Shown here piece after piece: positions 54,170 to 63,201 of a DNA stretch of 64,000 bases. Below the pieces are notes generated by a model, which was not told where the DNA came from, searched no databases, and was given only the letters and a program-made list of their open reading frames with translations. The stretch is from JAGPUQ01 sp036677085 (GTDB lineage: Bacteria; Pseudomonadota; Gammaproteobacteria; Pseudomonadales; Porticoccaceae): positions 1-64,000 of the forward strand of contig JAKFFI010000036.1 of the NCBI GenBank assembly GCA_036677085.1, in the 5' to 3' direction. Position numbers and translations under genes: made by a program. Each line of letters begins with the position of its first letter. The first letter of the stretch is position 1.

Positions 54170-55831
54170 TTGACCAGAAAAGCTTCCGATCTTTTTGTCG
54201 CCTGCCTTGAAGAGGAAGGCATCGAATACATCTTCGGCGTCCCCGGCGAAGAAAACGCCGATTTCATGCTCTCGCTCGAAGACAGCCGCAAAATCAAATT
54301 CATCCTCACCCGCCACGAGCAGGGCGCGGCCTTTATGGCGGAGGTGTACGGGCGCCTGACCGGCAACCCCGCCGGCTGCCTGGGTACGCTGGGTCCAGGT
54401 GCCTCGAATCTCATCACCGGGGTCGCCGACGCCAACATGGATCGCGCGCCGATGCTGGTGCTCACCGGCCAGGGTTCGACCAAGCGGCTGCACAAGGAAT
54501 CCCATCAGGTAATGGATGTCGTGGGGATGTTCGAACCCGTGACCAAGTGGGCGATCTCGATCCGCAACGCCGATACGATTCCCGAGATCGTGCGCAAGGC
54601 GGTGCGCCTGGCGCGGATGGAAAAACCCGGCGCCGTGCATATCGAGCTGCCCGAAGATCTCGCCAAGCAGATGACTGCGGAGCAGCCCATGGTGCCACGC
54701 CGGTTTCACCGTTCCGTGCCTGATCCCAGCATGGTTCGGCAGGCGTTCGAGCTGCTGATGAGCGCCCGGCGCCCGGTGATCCTCGCCGGCAACGGCTGCA
54801 TCCGCAAGCGCGCCAGCAAGGAGATCCGTGCCTTCTGTGAAGCCACCGGCATTGGCGTCATCAGCACCTTCATGGCCAAGGGTTGCGTGGATCGGGACGC
54901 GCCCTACTGTCTGTATACCGTGGGTCTCGGCGCCAAGGATCATTCCAACCTTGCGCTCGACGACGCCGATCTGGTGATCACGCTCGGTTTCGACATGGTC
55001 GAATACCACCCGAGTCTGTGGAATCCGCACCGCGACAAACGCATCATCCACGCCGATTTTTTGCCCGCCGAAATCGATCAGTACTATCACCCCGAGATCG
55101 AACTCGTCGGCGATCTGGCCATGATGCTCAGGGAGCTGAACCGGCTGCTGGCGATCGGGGCCACACCCCATTTCGATCTGGCGCGCCAACGCCAGGTCCG
55201 CCAGAACATGGGGGCAGAGATCGAGGCTCACGCCACGGACGATACCGAGGGCAGCATCCGGCCCCAGAAGGCGCTGTGGGACGTGCGCGAAGTCATGGGG
55301 CCGGACGACATCCTGCTATCGGATGTCGGTGCCCACAAGATGTGGATCGCGCGCCACTACCATTGCCACGAACCCAATACCTGCCTGATTCCCAACGGCT
55401 ACTGTTCCATGGGTTTCGCGCTGCCGGGAGCGATTGCCGCGAGTCTGGTGCATCCGAACCGCCGCATCCTCGCCATTGCCGGCGATGGCGGTTTCCTGAT
55501 GAATGTGCAGGAGATGGAAACCGCATTCCGGTTGCAAAGCCGCATCGTGGTGCTGGTGTGGGAGGACAAGGGCTACGGCCTGATTTCCTGGAAGCAGGAG
55601 ACGGAATTCAAACGCCATACCGACTTGAGTTTCACCAACCCCGACTGGCTGCTGCTGGCGCAGAGCTTCGGTTGGCACGGTCATGTGTGCCGCAACAGCC
55701 GCGAGCTGAAAGCGGCGCTGGAGCGCGCCTTTGCCGAACCCGGCCCGAGTCTGGTGGTGATGCCGGTGGACTACCGCGAAAATCCGCTGCTGACCGCGCG
55801 CCTCGGCCAGATCAGCTCACGGATGGGATGA
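54170..55831 (+). CDS. Acetolactate synthase-like thiamine-diphosphate enzyme
   Basis: A 553-residue ThDP enzyme. The activating glutamate is Glu50 in TRHEQGAAFMA, and the ThDP/Mg motif GDGGFLMNVQE lies around residue 439. It resembles the large subunit of acetolactate synthase, of the catabolic AlsS kind in lacking a nearby small subunit. The TTG at 54170 after AAAGGAAAA is the best start; no ATG fits. Product could be acetolactate or a related acyloin. Confidence 0.85.
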   Translation: MTRKASDLFVACLEEEGIEYIFGVPGEENADFMLSLEDSRKIKFILTRHEQGAAFMAEVYGRLTGNPAGCLGTLGPGASNLITGVADANMDRAPMLVLTGQGSTKRLHKESHQVMDVVGMFEPVTKWAISIRNADTIPEIVRKAVRLARMEKPGAVHIELPEDLAKQMTAEQPMVPRRFHRSVPDPSMVRQAFELLMSARRPVILAGNGCIRKRASKEIRAFCEATGIGVISTFMAKGCVDRDAPYCLYTVGLGAKDHSNLALDDADLVITLGFDMVEYHPSLWNPHRDKRIIHADFLPAEIDQYYHPEIELVGDLAMMLRELNRLLAIGATPHFDLARQRQVRQNMGAEIEAHATDDTEGSIRPQKALWDVREVMGPDDILLSDVGAHKMWIARHYHCHEPNTCLIPNGYCSMGFALPGAIAASLVHPNRRILAIAGDGGFLMNVQEMETAFRLQSRIVVLVWEDKGYGLISWKQETEFKRHTDLSFTNPDWLLLAQSFGWHGHVCRNSRELKAALERAFAEPGPSLVVMPVDYRENPLLTARLGQISSRMG

Positions 55832-55987
55832 TTTCCTGTCGGGCGCCACCGCCAGCGATGGCGCTTGCCGCTCCCGTTCCCCCGCTCCGGCACCACCCGC
55901 AACCCGGGCGCGGAGCACCACGATTCGGAGCGCAATTCGTTCACGCAGCGGCGCGCGGCTGCGCGCAAGCAGCGTCGCAACCGTGGC

Positions 55988-57667
55988 CTACTTGCCCGGT
56001 GCTGCGACCGGCTCTGCGTGACTGCCTACCGACAGCCGGCGCCGCTTGCGGGCGTCGCGTCGGCGTTCGAGTTCGTCTTCCGGTGCGACCACGCAACCAT
56101 CGACGACATTGGCGCCAAGCAGCTGTGCCAGGCCCATGGCTTTCGGATGGTAGAGGCACGGATTCATCGGCCTGGGTTGACGCACGATGACGGGGAACGG
56201 AATCAGGTCGAGGATCTGTGTTTCGAGATCGATACCCGGTGCGATCTCGATCAGTTCGAGACCCTGCGGGGTAAGCTGGAACACCGCGCGCTCGGTGACG
56301 TAGAGCACCGCCTGTCCCCGGCGGCAGGCGATATCGCCGTTGAAGGTGATCTGCTCCACCGCCGGCAGAAACTTGCTGGTGCGTCCTTCGCTGACGATGC
56401 GGAGTTTGCCGTGGTCGACGGCCACTTCCAGACCGCCGGTGGTAAAGGTGCCGACAAAGACCAGGCGGCTCGCCGATTGCGAGATGTTGATGAAGCCGCC
56501 GGCGCCGGCGAGCTTGCTGCCGAACTTGCTGACATTGACGTTGCCCCGGGCATCCACCTGCGCCATGCCGAGCACGGCGAGATCGAGTCCGCCGCCGTCG
56601 TAGAAATCGAACTGCTGATTCTGGGCGAGCAGCGCATCGTTGTTGACCGCGGCACCGAAATCCAGTCCACCCTGGGGCATGCCGCCGATGACCCCGGGCT
56701 CCGCGGTCAGGGTGACCGCGCCGAGCAGGCCTTCTTCACTGGCGATGCGGGAGACCCCCTCGGGCATGCCGATGCCGAGGTTGATGATGCCGCCCAGGGG
56801 CAGCTCGCACGCGGCGCGGCGCGCCACCAGCTTGCGTTCGTCCAAAGCCATGGGCGCTGCCTTGCCCAGATTGACCCGGCACTGTCCCGCGAAGGCCGGA
56901 TCGAACTGGGTGGCCCAGGTCTGGCGGTGATTTTCCGCCGTGGCCTCGACGATGTAGTCGACCAGGATGCCCGGCACCTCGACATCGCGGGAGCCGAGCG
57001 TGTTGGCGGCGACCACGCGCTCGACCTGCGCGATCACCAGACCACCGGAATTCTTGGTCGCGGTGGCGATGGCCAGGGTGTCGAGGGTCAGCGCCTCGTT
57101 TTCCATGCTGATGTTGCCGTTGCGATCCGCCGTGGTGCCGCGAATGAACGCCACATCGATTCCGAACGGCTTGTACAGCAGCCATTCCTCGCCGTCGATG
57201 ACGATGACCTTGACCAGCTCCTCCCAGGTCGCCTTGTTCAGCCGCCCGCCATCCTGCCGGGGATCGACAAAGGTGCCGAGGCCAATTTTGGTCAGCACAC
57301 CGCCGCGCTTGCCGGCGATTTCCCGGTACAGCTGACTCATCACCCCCAGTGGCAGGTTGTAGGCTTCCATCTCGCCGGCCAGCGCGAGCGCGCCGAGCTT
57401 GGGCACCAGCGCCCAGTGGCCCCCGATGACCCGCTTCAAAAGTCCGCCGTGGGCGAGCCGGTTGACGCCGCGGCTGTCGCCGTCGCCGGGGGCGGCGGCA
57501 AACACCAGGGTCAGATCGAAGGGCGCGTTGCTGTGCAGAAAGCGGCTTTCGAGGGCCTTGATCAGCTCTTCCGGCGTGCCGGTGCCGACGAATCCGGAGA
57601 TGCAGAGTGTGTCCCGGGGCCGGATCCGTTCGATTGCGGCGCGGGCGCTTACCACTTTGCCGGTCAT
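55988..57667 (-). CDS. Family I acyl-CoA:carboxylate CoA-transferase
   Basis: A 559-residue fused alpha-beta CoA-transferase (YdiF/propionate CoA-transferase type). The glycine loop GFVGTGTPEEL is near the N-terminus and the catalytic glutamate lies in SEEGLLG (about 311), followed by AEPGVIGGMPQGG. It exchanges CoA between short acyl-CoA and a free acid. The C-terminal 30 residues are Arg-rich. Same strand as the alcohol and aldehyde dehydrogenases upstream. Confidence 0.9.
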   Translation of the reverse strand: MTGKVVSARAAIERIRPRDTLCISGFVGTGTPEELIKALESRFLHSNAPFDLTLVFAAAPGDGDSRGVNRLAHGGLLKRVIGGHWALVPKLGALALAGEMEAYNLPLGVMSQLYREIAGKRGGVLTKIGLGTFVDPRQDGGRLNKATWEELVKVIVIDGEEWLLYKPFGIDVAFIRGTTADRNGNISMENEALTLDTLAIATATKNSGGLVIAQVERVVAANTLGSRDVEVPGILVDYIVEATAENHRQTWATQFDPAFAGQCRVNLGKAAPMALDERKLVARRAACELPLGGIINLGIGMPEGVSRIASEEGLLGAVTLTAEPGVIGGMPQGGLDFGAAVNNDALLAQNQQFDFYDGGGLDLAVLGMAQVDARGNVNVSKFGSKLAGAGGFINISQSASRLVFVGTFTTGGLEVAVDHGKLRIVSEGRTSKFLPAVEQITFNGDIACRRGQAVLYVTERAVFQLTPQGLELIEIAPGIDLETQILDLIPFPVIVRQPRPMNPCLYHPKAMGLAQLLGANVVDGCVVAPEDELERRRDARKRRRLSVGSHAEPVAAPGK

Positions 57668-57731
57668 TGGCGGTGTCCTTTGCGTTGCGTGTTGCGGTGG
57701 TTGGTACGGTGGCGGTCCGATGCCGCCGGCT

Positions 57732-58865
57732 TCATAGCGCGATCACCTGGCGAATGGCCTGCCCGGCGGCGAGGCGGTCGAAGCCGGCATTGATGTCGTC
57801 GAGCGCAATCACGTGGGTGAGCAGGCGATCCACCGGCAGCTTGCCCTGCTGATGCAGCGCCATGTAGTGCGGCAGATCGACGCTGGGCACGCAGGCGCCG
57901 ATATAGCTGCCCTTCAGCGTGCGTTCCTCGGCAACCAGACTGACCGCGGGGATCGAGAGCTTGCGCTCCGGATTCGGCAGACCCGAGGTCACCGTAGTGC
58001 CGCCGCGGGCGGTGATGAAATAGGCGAGTTCGAGGGCCGGCACCGAGCCCGCCATCTCGAAGGCGTAATCGACACCGCCGCCGCTGAGATCCCGGATTTC
58101 CTCCAGCGCGCGCGGACCGCCGGCGTTGACGCAGTGGGTCGCGCCCAACTCCTTAGCAAAGGCGAGCTTGTCGTCGGCGAGATCGACCGCGATGATCTGG
58201 CGCGCGCCGGACAACTGCGCGCCCAACAGCGCGCACAGGCCGACGCCACCGAGGCCCACCACCGCCACCGATGCGCCCGGCGGCACTTTGGCGGTATTCA
58301 CCACCGCGCCGACGCCGGTGAGCACTGCGCAGCCAAACAGCGCGGCCCGGGTGAGATCGAATTCGGGATCGATCCTGACCAGCGACTGCTGGGATACCAC
58401 CGCATGGTCTGCGAAGGCCGACACGCCGAGGTGGTGATGGATCGGGTGCCCCTGGTGGCTGATGCGCCGTGCGCCGCTCAGCAGCGCACCGCTGCCATTG
58501 GCGGCGGCGCCGGGTTCGCACAGCGCGGGCCGGCCGCGGGCGCAGAAGGCGCAGTAGCCGCAACTGGGGACGAACACCATGACCACGTGATCACCGGGGG
58601 TGAAGCGGGTGACGCCGGCGCCGACTTCCAGCACGACGCCCGCCGCTTCGTGGCCGAGCGCCATGGGCGTCGGCCGCGGCCGATTGCCGTCGATCACCGA
58701 AAGATCGGAGTGGCACAGCCCGGCGGCGGCGATCCTGACCAGCACTTCACCGGGACCCGGTGGCGCCAGGTCCACCTCGGTCACCACCAGCGGCAGGGAT
58801 TGCGCATAGGGCGGCGGCGCACCCATGGTTTGCAGGATGGCGGCATGGGCTTTCATCGCTGTCAT
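57732..58865 (-). CDS. Zinc-dependent alcohol dehydrogenase
   Basis: A 377-residue medium-chain dehydrogenase with catalytic zinc ligands Cys51 and His72 (GHE), the structural zinc lobe (Cys102, 105, 108, 116) and a Rossmann motif GLGGVGL. It oxidises an alcohol to an aldehyde with NAD(P). A second ATG (residue 4) is also a fair start. With the aldehyde dehydrogenase and CoA-transferase around it, it could run alcohol to aldehyde to acid to acyl-CoA. Confidence 0.92.
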   Translation of the reverse strand: MTAMKAHAAILQTMGAPPPYAQSLPLVVTEVDLAPPGPGEVLVRIAAAGLCHSDLSVIDGNRPRPTPMALGHEAAGVVLEVGAGVTRFTPGDHVVMVFVPSCGYCAFCARGRPALCEPGAAANGSGALLSGARRISHQGHPIHHHLGVSAFADHAVVSQQSLVRIDPEFDLTRAALFGCAVLTGVGAVVNTAKVPPGASVAVVGLGGVGLCALLGAQLSGARQIIAVDLADDKLAFAKELGATHCVNAGGPRALEEIRDLSGGGVDYAFEMAGSVPALELAYFITARGGTTVTSGLPNPERKLSIPAVSLVAEERTLKGSYIGACVPSVDLPHYMALHQQGKLPVDRLLTHVIALDDINAGFDRLAAGQAIRQVIAL

Positions 58866-58918
58866 CTCCCGCGAGCCACGGCTCGCTCGTTGAAATCCGG
58901 AGCCCTGTCACCGGCTAA

Positions 58919-59009
58919 CAGTTCGTTGAAAAACTGCTGCGGTAGTTATCTGCTTCGTAGCGCGGTGCGCCTCGCACCTGGTCGCTGCGCGACGTTTTTC
59001 ACCAAGCTG
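58919..59009. repeat. MITE-like element, copy 2 (91 bp, internally deleted)
   Basis: The imperfect terminal repeats (58919-58934 and 58994-59009) differ from copy 1 at 31870 by a few bases. The left interior aligns with copy 1 through CTGCTTCGT and GCGCGGTGC, and the right end through CGACGTTTTTCA. About 50 bp of copy 1's centre is missing. It lies between the alcohol and aldehyde dehydrogenase genes. Confidence 0.75.
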
Positions 59010-59064
59010 ATAAAGCCATTACCGTGCCAGTGCGCGGGGCCTTCACCGCGCGCGTGCGCCGCGC

Positions 59065-60504
59065 TCACAGATGGACGGATTTGATCACCAGCATTTTTTG
59101 CACCTGCATGTCTTCGAAGGTGTACTGAATGCCGCCGATGCCGAGCCCCGAGTGTTTGAGGCCGGCAAAGGGCATCCAGTCGACGCGAAAGGCGGTGTGG
59201 TCGTTGACGATGACAGCGGAAGCATTCAGACCCTTGTAGGCGTGCATCGCGGTGTCGATGTCGCGGGTGAAGACCGCCGCGTGAAACGCGAACTTGAGCG
59301 AATTCGCGCGCGCGATGGCCGCATCGATGTCGTCGTAGGCGTACACGCAGATCACCGGGCCGAACACCTCGTCGCAACTGACTTCGGCGGAATCCGGTGG
59401 ATTGAACAGCACCGTGGGCTGGTAGCAACTGGGCGATAGCCGGGTACCGCCGGACAGCTTTTCGGCGCCGGCGGCGATGGCTTTTTCCACCCAGGTGTGC
59501 ACGCGGTCGGTTTCCCGGGGGCGGATCAGCGGGCCGATCGCGGTGTCCTCCGCCGTCGGGTCGCCGACGATCATGGCATTGCCCGCCGCGGCTATGCCCT
59601 GGGCGACTGCACGGGCAATGGTGCGGTGGGCGAAGACGCGCTGCACGGAAATGCAAACCTGGCCGGCGTGATAGAAACCGCCTTTCGCCAGCAGCGGCAC
59701 CGCGGCGTCGAGATCGGCATCGGCGGCGACAATCACCGGCGCGATACCGCCGTGTTCCAGCGCGCAGCGGGTGCCGGGCGCGAGTTTCGAGCGCAGCATC
59801 CAACCCACCGCAGCGCTGCCGATGAAGCTGAGGAAGGCGGTGCGCGGATCGCTGGCGAGGGCTTCGGCGACAGCGTGGTCGATCGTCGACACCACCTGGC
59901 ACCAGGCTTCCGGCAGACCGGCCTGATGAAAAATCCTTACCAGCTCGTAGCAGGACAAGGGGGTGTCGTTCGCGGGCTTCACTATAACCGGGCAGCCGGC
60001 GGCAATGGCCGGCCCAACCTGGTGCACGATCAGATTGATCGGATGATTGAACGCACTCAGGGCAACCACCACGCCGATGGGTTCATGGTGGCTGAAAGCG
60101 ATCCGGTTCATCGACGCGGCGTTGATGCCCATGGGGATTTCCTCGCCGTGACCCGTGCGGATGCACTGCGCACAGAGCTTGATGCCGTCGATCGCGCGGG
60201 TCATCTCCACCCGGGAATCGATCAGCGGCTTGCCGCCTTCGCGCGCCGCGAGCAGGGTGAGCCGCTCGGCATGCTGCTGCATCAGTCGCGCCGCGTTGTT
60301 GAGAATCTCGATGCGTCGCGCGGCGGATAACCAGGCTGACTTGTCCGCAAACAGCTGGTGAGCATTGGTAAGGGCCTGGTCGACGCCTGCGTGATCGAGG
60401 GTGGCAACCGTCGCGATCAGGCTGTCATCGAAGGGCGCGCGGACTTCCAGCAATTGCGTGGTCGGCGTCGCGCCGGGCACCATGGAAGCATAGTGTTGAG
60501 TCAT
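59065..60504 (-). CDS. Aldehyde dehydrogenase family protein
   Basis: A 479-residue NAD(P)-dependent aldehyde dehydrogenase with catalytic Cys284 (GQVCISVQRV), Glu250 (LEHGG, a variant of ELGG) and the asparagine in AFNHP. It oxidises an aldehyde to an acid. It is upstream of the alcohol dehydrogenase on the same strand, 199 bases apart with the repeat element between. Confidence 0.9.
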   Translation of the reverse strand: MTQHYASMVPGATPTTQLLEVRAPFDDSLIATVATLDHAGVDQALTNAHQLFADKSAWLSAARRIEILNNAARLMQQHAERLTLLAAREGGKPLIDSRVEMTRAIDGIKLCAQCIRTGHGEEIPMGINAASMNRIAFSHHEPIGVVVALSAFNHPINLIVHQVGPAIAAGCPVIVKPANDTPLSCYELVRIFHQAGLPEAWCQVVSTIDHAVAEALASDPRTAFLSFIGSAAVGWMLRSKLAPGTRCALEHGGIAPVIVAADADLDAAVPLLAKGGFYHAGQVCISVQRVFAHRTIARAVAQGIAAAGNAMIVGDPTAEDTAIGPLIRPRETDRVHTWVEKAIAAGAEKLSGGTRLSPSCYQPTVLFNPPDSAEVSCDEVFGPVICVYAYDDIDAAIARANSLKFAFHAAVFTRDIDTAMHAYKGLNASAVIVNDHTAFRVDWMPFAGLKHSGLGIGGIQYTFEDMQVQKMLVIKSVHL

Positions 60505-60870
60505 GACTTTTCCCGCGCAGTCAGCCGGATCCTGGCGAGCACCGCCGGTTCAGCGACAGCGCTGCACAGCCCCGAGCGTCAAGATACATACCTGTTGTTG
60601 CCACCCGATGAAAATCGCAAAGTATTTGCCTTCAGTGAGCCGTGGCCAGGTGCAACACGCGCCGGCGGCCCGCTCTGGTGACGCAGCAATTAGCAAGCCA
60701 ACCGATCCCGGTGCGGAAGGCACAGGCCACCGGCCCCGGGTTACTGCATCCGAACCGGCAGCACTCTGCGGCTCAGCCGGCAGGGCCACAGGGCGCGATT
60801 TCCCGTTAGAATGCGGCGACGGGTCCAGATTCATGGCTCCCTGAATGCACTTCCGCAAGAGGAACATCCT
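60505..60870. other. 366-bp gap before the lysine-rich peptide gene
   Basis: Holds the upstream region of the aldehyde dehydrogenase (minus) and of the peptide (plus). A TAGAAT -10-like box is at 60807-60812. No gene is credible here. Confidence 0.45.
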
Positions 60871-60972
60871 ATGAGCAAGGGCATGGACAGTAAAAAGGCC
60901 GAGAAGAAAAAACCGGCCAAGACCCTGAAGGAAAAGAAAGCGGCCAAGAAAGAAAAGAAAGCCGGCAAATAA
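60871..60972 (+). CDS. Lysine-rich micro-protein (33 aa)
   Basis: AGAGGAA eight bases upstream of the ATG opens a 33-residue frame with 15 lysines, beginning MSKGMDSKKAEKKK. Such short, highly basic proteins with this opening recur in proteobacteria and are usually unannotated. Binding to nucleic acid or ribosomes is a guess from charge. The gene lies alone, 216 bases before the P450. Confidence 0.6.
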   Translation: MSKGMDSKKAEKKKPAKTLKEKKAAKKEKKAGK

Positions 60973-61188
60973 CACCCGCCCGGGCGGGGCGCGGCGACCG
61001 CGGTGGGTAGCCGCGCGCCCGGTACTCTTCCGGCGAAAATTTCCAGAACACCGGCAAGCCCGGGTCAGCGCCGGCAGTCAGTGACCTGATCCGGGCACCC
61101 GGGCTGCCGTGACTGTGTTTGTTGGATATGTCGCTGGCGGTGGCTCAACCGGCGTCGGGCAAGCACTCGGCCGCGAGGTTCCGAAACC

Positions 61189-62358
61189 ATGGCCACCAGT
61201 GACCTCTGCTACGACCCCAGCACGCGAGCGGTGATCGACAATCCCTTCCCGCTGTTTGCGCGCCTCCAGCGCGAGGCGCCGGTGCACTGGAGCGCGCCGC
61301 TGCGCGGCTGGGTGGTGACACGCCACGAGGACTGCAAGGCGATCCTGCTCGACAAACGATTTTCCGCCGCGCGCATGCTGCCGTTCTTCAATGCATTGCC
61401 GCAGGAACAGCGCGCCAAATTGCATGCTCTCGAAGCCTCGGTCAGTTTGTGGACGGTGTTTCTGGATCCGCCCGACCACACCCGCCTGCGCCGCCTGCTC
61501 AATCGGGGCTTCACCTCGCGCGCGGTGCAGGCGATGGCGCCGCGCATCGCCGAGATCGTCCACGAGACCATCGATGCGGTGGTGGGACGCACCCAAATCG
61601 ATTTCATCCGCGATCTGGCCTACCGGATTCCAGCGGCAGTGATCATGGAAATGCTGGGCGCCGAGCGCAACGAGATCGAAGCCTTCAAGCTGTGGTCGGA
61701 CGACCTCGGACTGTTCATCGGCAGTTCCCGCGTCACGCCGGACAAGTACGAACGCGCCGAGGCGGCGATGACGAATCTGACCGGCGCCTTTCGTGCACTG
61801 GTGGCGGACCGCCGCCGTCGGCTGCGAGCCGACATGATCAGCGATCTGATCCGCGCCGAGGACGCGGGCGAAGTGCTGAATGAATCGGAGTTGATCGCCA
61901 CCTGCGTGCTGCTGTTGTTTGCGGGCCACGAGACCACCGGCAACCTGCTCGGCACCGGCATGTACTGTCTGACGCGCCACCCGGACCAGCTCGCGGATCT
62001 GCGCCGGCATCCGGAACTGGCCGAATCCGCGGTGGAGGAAATTCTCCGCTACGACGGACCCAATGCGGCCGTGACCCGGGTCGCGGCCGAAGCTGTCGAA
62101 TTCGGCGGCCAGCGCATCGCCAGGGGCCAGCGCGTGTTCGCCATGATCAACGCGGCCAACCGCGACCCGGAAGTGTTCCCCGATCCGCAGCGGTTCGACA
62201 TTCGCCGTCCGCCGCCAAGCGGCACGCCGCTTGGGCAGTTCGCCTTCGGCCACGGCATTCACTTCTGTATCGGCGCACCCGAATGGCTGGACAGCCTGAG
62301 TTTTCGCGGTCTCACCGCGCTGCCGCTGGCGGCCGAGTTCGTCGCCCGCGACGGTTAG
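61189..62358 (+). CDS. Cytochrome P450 with apparent internal deletion after the heme cysteine
   Basis: A 389-residue P450 with the I-helix AGHETT (245-250), ExxR (EILR, 284-287) and heme loop FGHGIHFCIG (Cys360). After CIGAP the expected helix L (LARLE...) is absent, and the sequence goes straight to WLDSLSFRGLTALPL, which resembles the extreme C-terminus of normal P450s (RGL-x-x-LP). An in-frame loss of roughly 30-35 residues is the simplest reading. The enzyme may be inactive or unstable. No redox partner gene is nearby. Confidence 0.85.
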   Translation: MATSDLCYDPSTRAVIDNPFPLFARLQREAPVHWSAPLRGWVVTRHEDCKAILLDKRFSAARMLPFFNALPQEQRAKLHALEASVSLWTVFLDPPDHTRLRRLLNRGFTSRAVQAMAPRIAEIVHETIDAVVGRTQIDFIRDLAYRIPAAVIMEMLGAERNEIEAFKLWSDDLGLFIGSSRVTPDKYERAEAAMTNLTGAFRALVADRRRRLRADMISDLIRAEDAGEVLNESELIATCVLLLFAGHETTGNLLGTGMYCLTRHPDQLADLRRHPELAESAVEEILRYDGPNAAVTRVAAEAVEFGGQRIARGQRVFAMINAANRDPEVFPDPQRFDIRRPPPSGTPLGQFAFGHGIHFCIGAPEWLDSLSFRGLTALPLAAEFVARDG

Positions 62359-62448
62359 CGGGCGCACCGCGCCGGTGTGCGGACCGGGCTCGCGGCCGGC
62401 ACATCAATCCGGGAGCAGGGTTCCTGTGCTACAAAGCCCGACCCACGC

Positions 62449-62492
62449 CATGACCCGCACCATGACCCGCACCATGACCCGCACCATGACCC
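62449..62492. repeat. 12-bp tandem repeat before the site-2 protease
   Basis: CATGACCCGCAC occurs three times perfectly (62449-62484) and a fourth time in part. Read from 62450 it gives a 20-codon frame (MTRT repeated) whose stop overlaps the next gene's ATG. Confidence 0.9.
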
Positions 62493-62505
62493 ATAGCGCC
62501 ATACC

Positions 62506-63144
62506 ATGCTGACGCTGCTGTTCAATGGGCAAGTCGCCCTGTTCGCCACCCTGTTGCTCGCGATCGTCGTCTCGCTCAGCCTGCACGAATTCGGCCACGC
62601 CCAGGTGGCCACCCTGCTGGGCGACGACACCGCGCGGCGCCAGGGGCGGCTCACGGTGAATCCGGCGGCCCATATCGACCCGCTGGGTCTGCTGATGGTC
62701 GTGCTGGTGGGATTCGGCTACGCGCGGCCGGTGCCCTTCAATCCCGCCAACATGCGTCGGCGCTGGTCGCCGGCCGCAGTGGCGGCGGCGGGGCCCGGCA
62801 TGAATCTGCTGCTCGCGGTGGCGGCGGTGAATCTGCTGGCCCTCGGCGCCCAGTCGGGCGGCGCCGCCTGGTCGCGGGAAGCCGTGCTGGCGCTGACCAT
62901 TCTGGCCCGGATCAACCTGTTGCTGATGCTGTTCAACCTCGTGCCGCTGGGGCCGCTCGACGGCCACTACATTCTGTCCTGGCTGCTGCCGCCGCGCCTC
63001 GGCCGCCGCTACGACCAGTTCAATGCCCGCCACGGCACCCAGGTGTTTCTGGTGCTGATCCTGCTCAGCCTGATGGGCGTACCGGTATTTCGCGTTCTCT
63101 CCGAAGGCGCGGATCGCGTGCTGCCGCTGTTGATTTTCGTCTGA
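62506..63144 (+). CDS. Site-2 protease family (M50) membrane metalloprotease
   Basis: A 212-residue polytopic protein with the zinc motif H27-E-F-G-H31 in the first helix and the third zinc ligand region NLVPLGPLDG (144-153). It belongs to the short S2P/rhomboid-like M50 group without PDZ. It would cleave a membrane protein within the bilayer; no target is evident. No ribosome binding site is visible before the ATG, so coupling to the repeat-encoded leader frame is possible. Confidence 0.88.
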   Translation: MLTLLFNGQVALFATLLLAIVVSLSLHEFGHAQVATLLGDDTARRQGRLTVNPAAHIDPLGLLMVVLVGFGYARPVPFNPANMRRRWSPAAVAAAGPGMNLLLAVAAVNLLALGAQSGGAAWSREAVLALTILARINLLLMLFNLVPLGPLDGHYILSWLLPPRLGRRYDQFNARHGTQVFLVLILLSLMGVPVFRVLSEGADRVLPLLIFV

Positions 63145-63201
63145 GCCGGCGCCGTCGCGAACCCGGGATACGTGCTCAGGCTGTGGGCGCGCCCCGCAGC
63201 A

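Noticed and set aside
55865..57793. 642-codon plus-strand frame
   Set aside because: Antisense to the CoA-transferase with intact catalytic motif.
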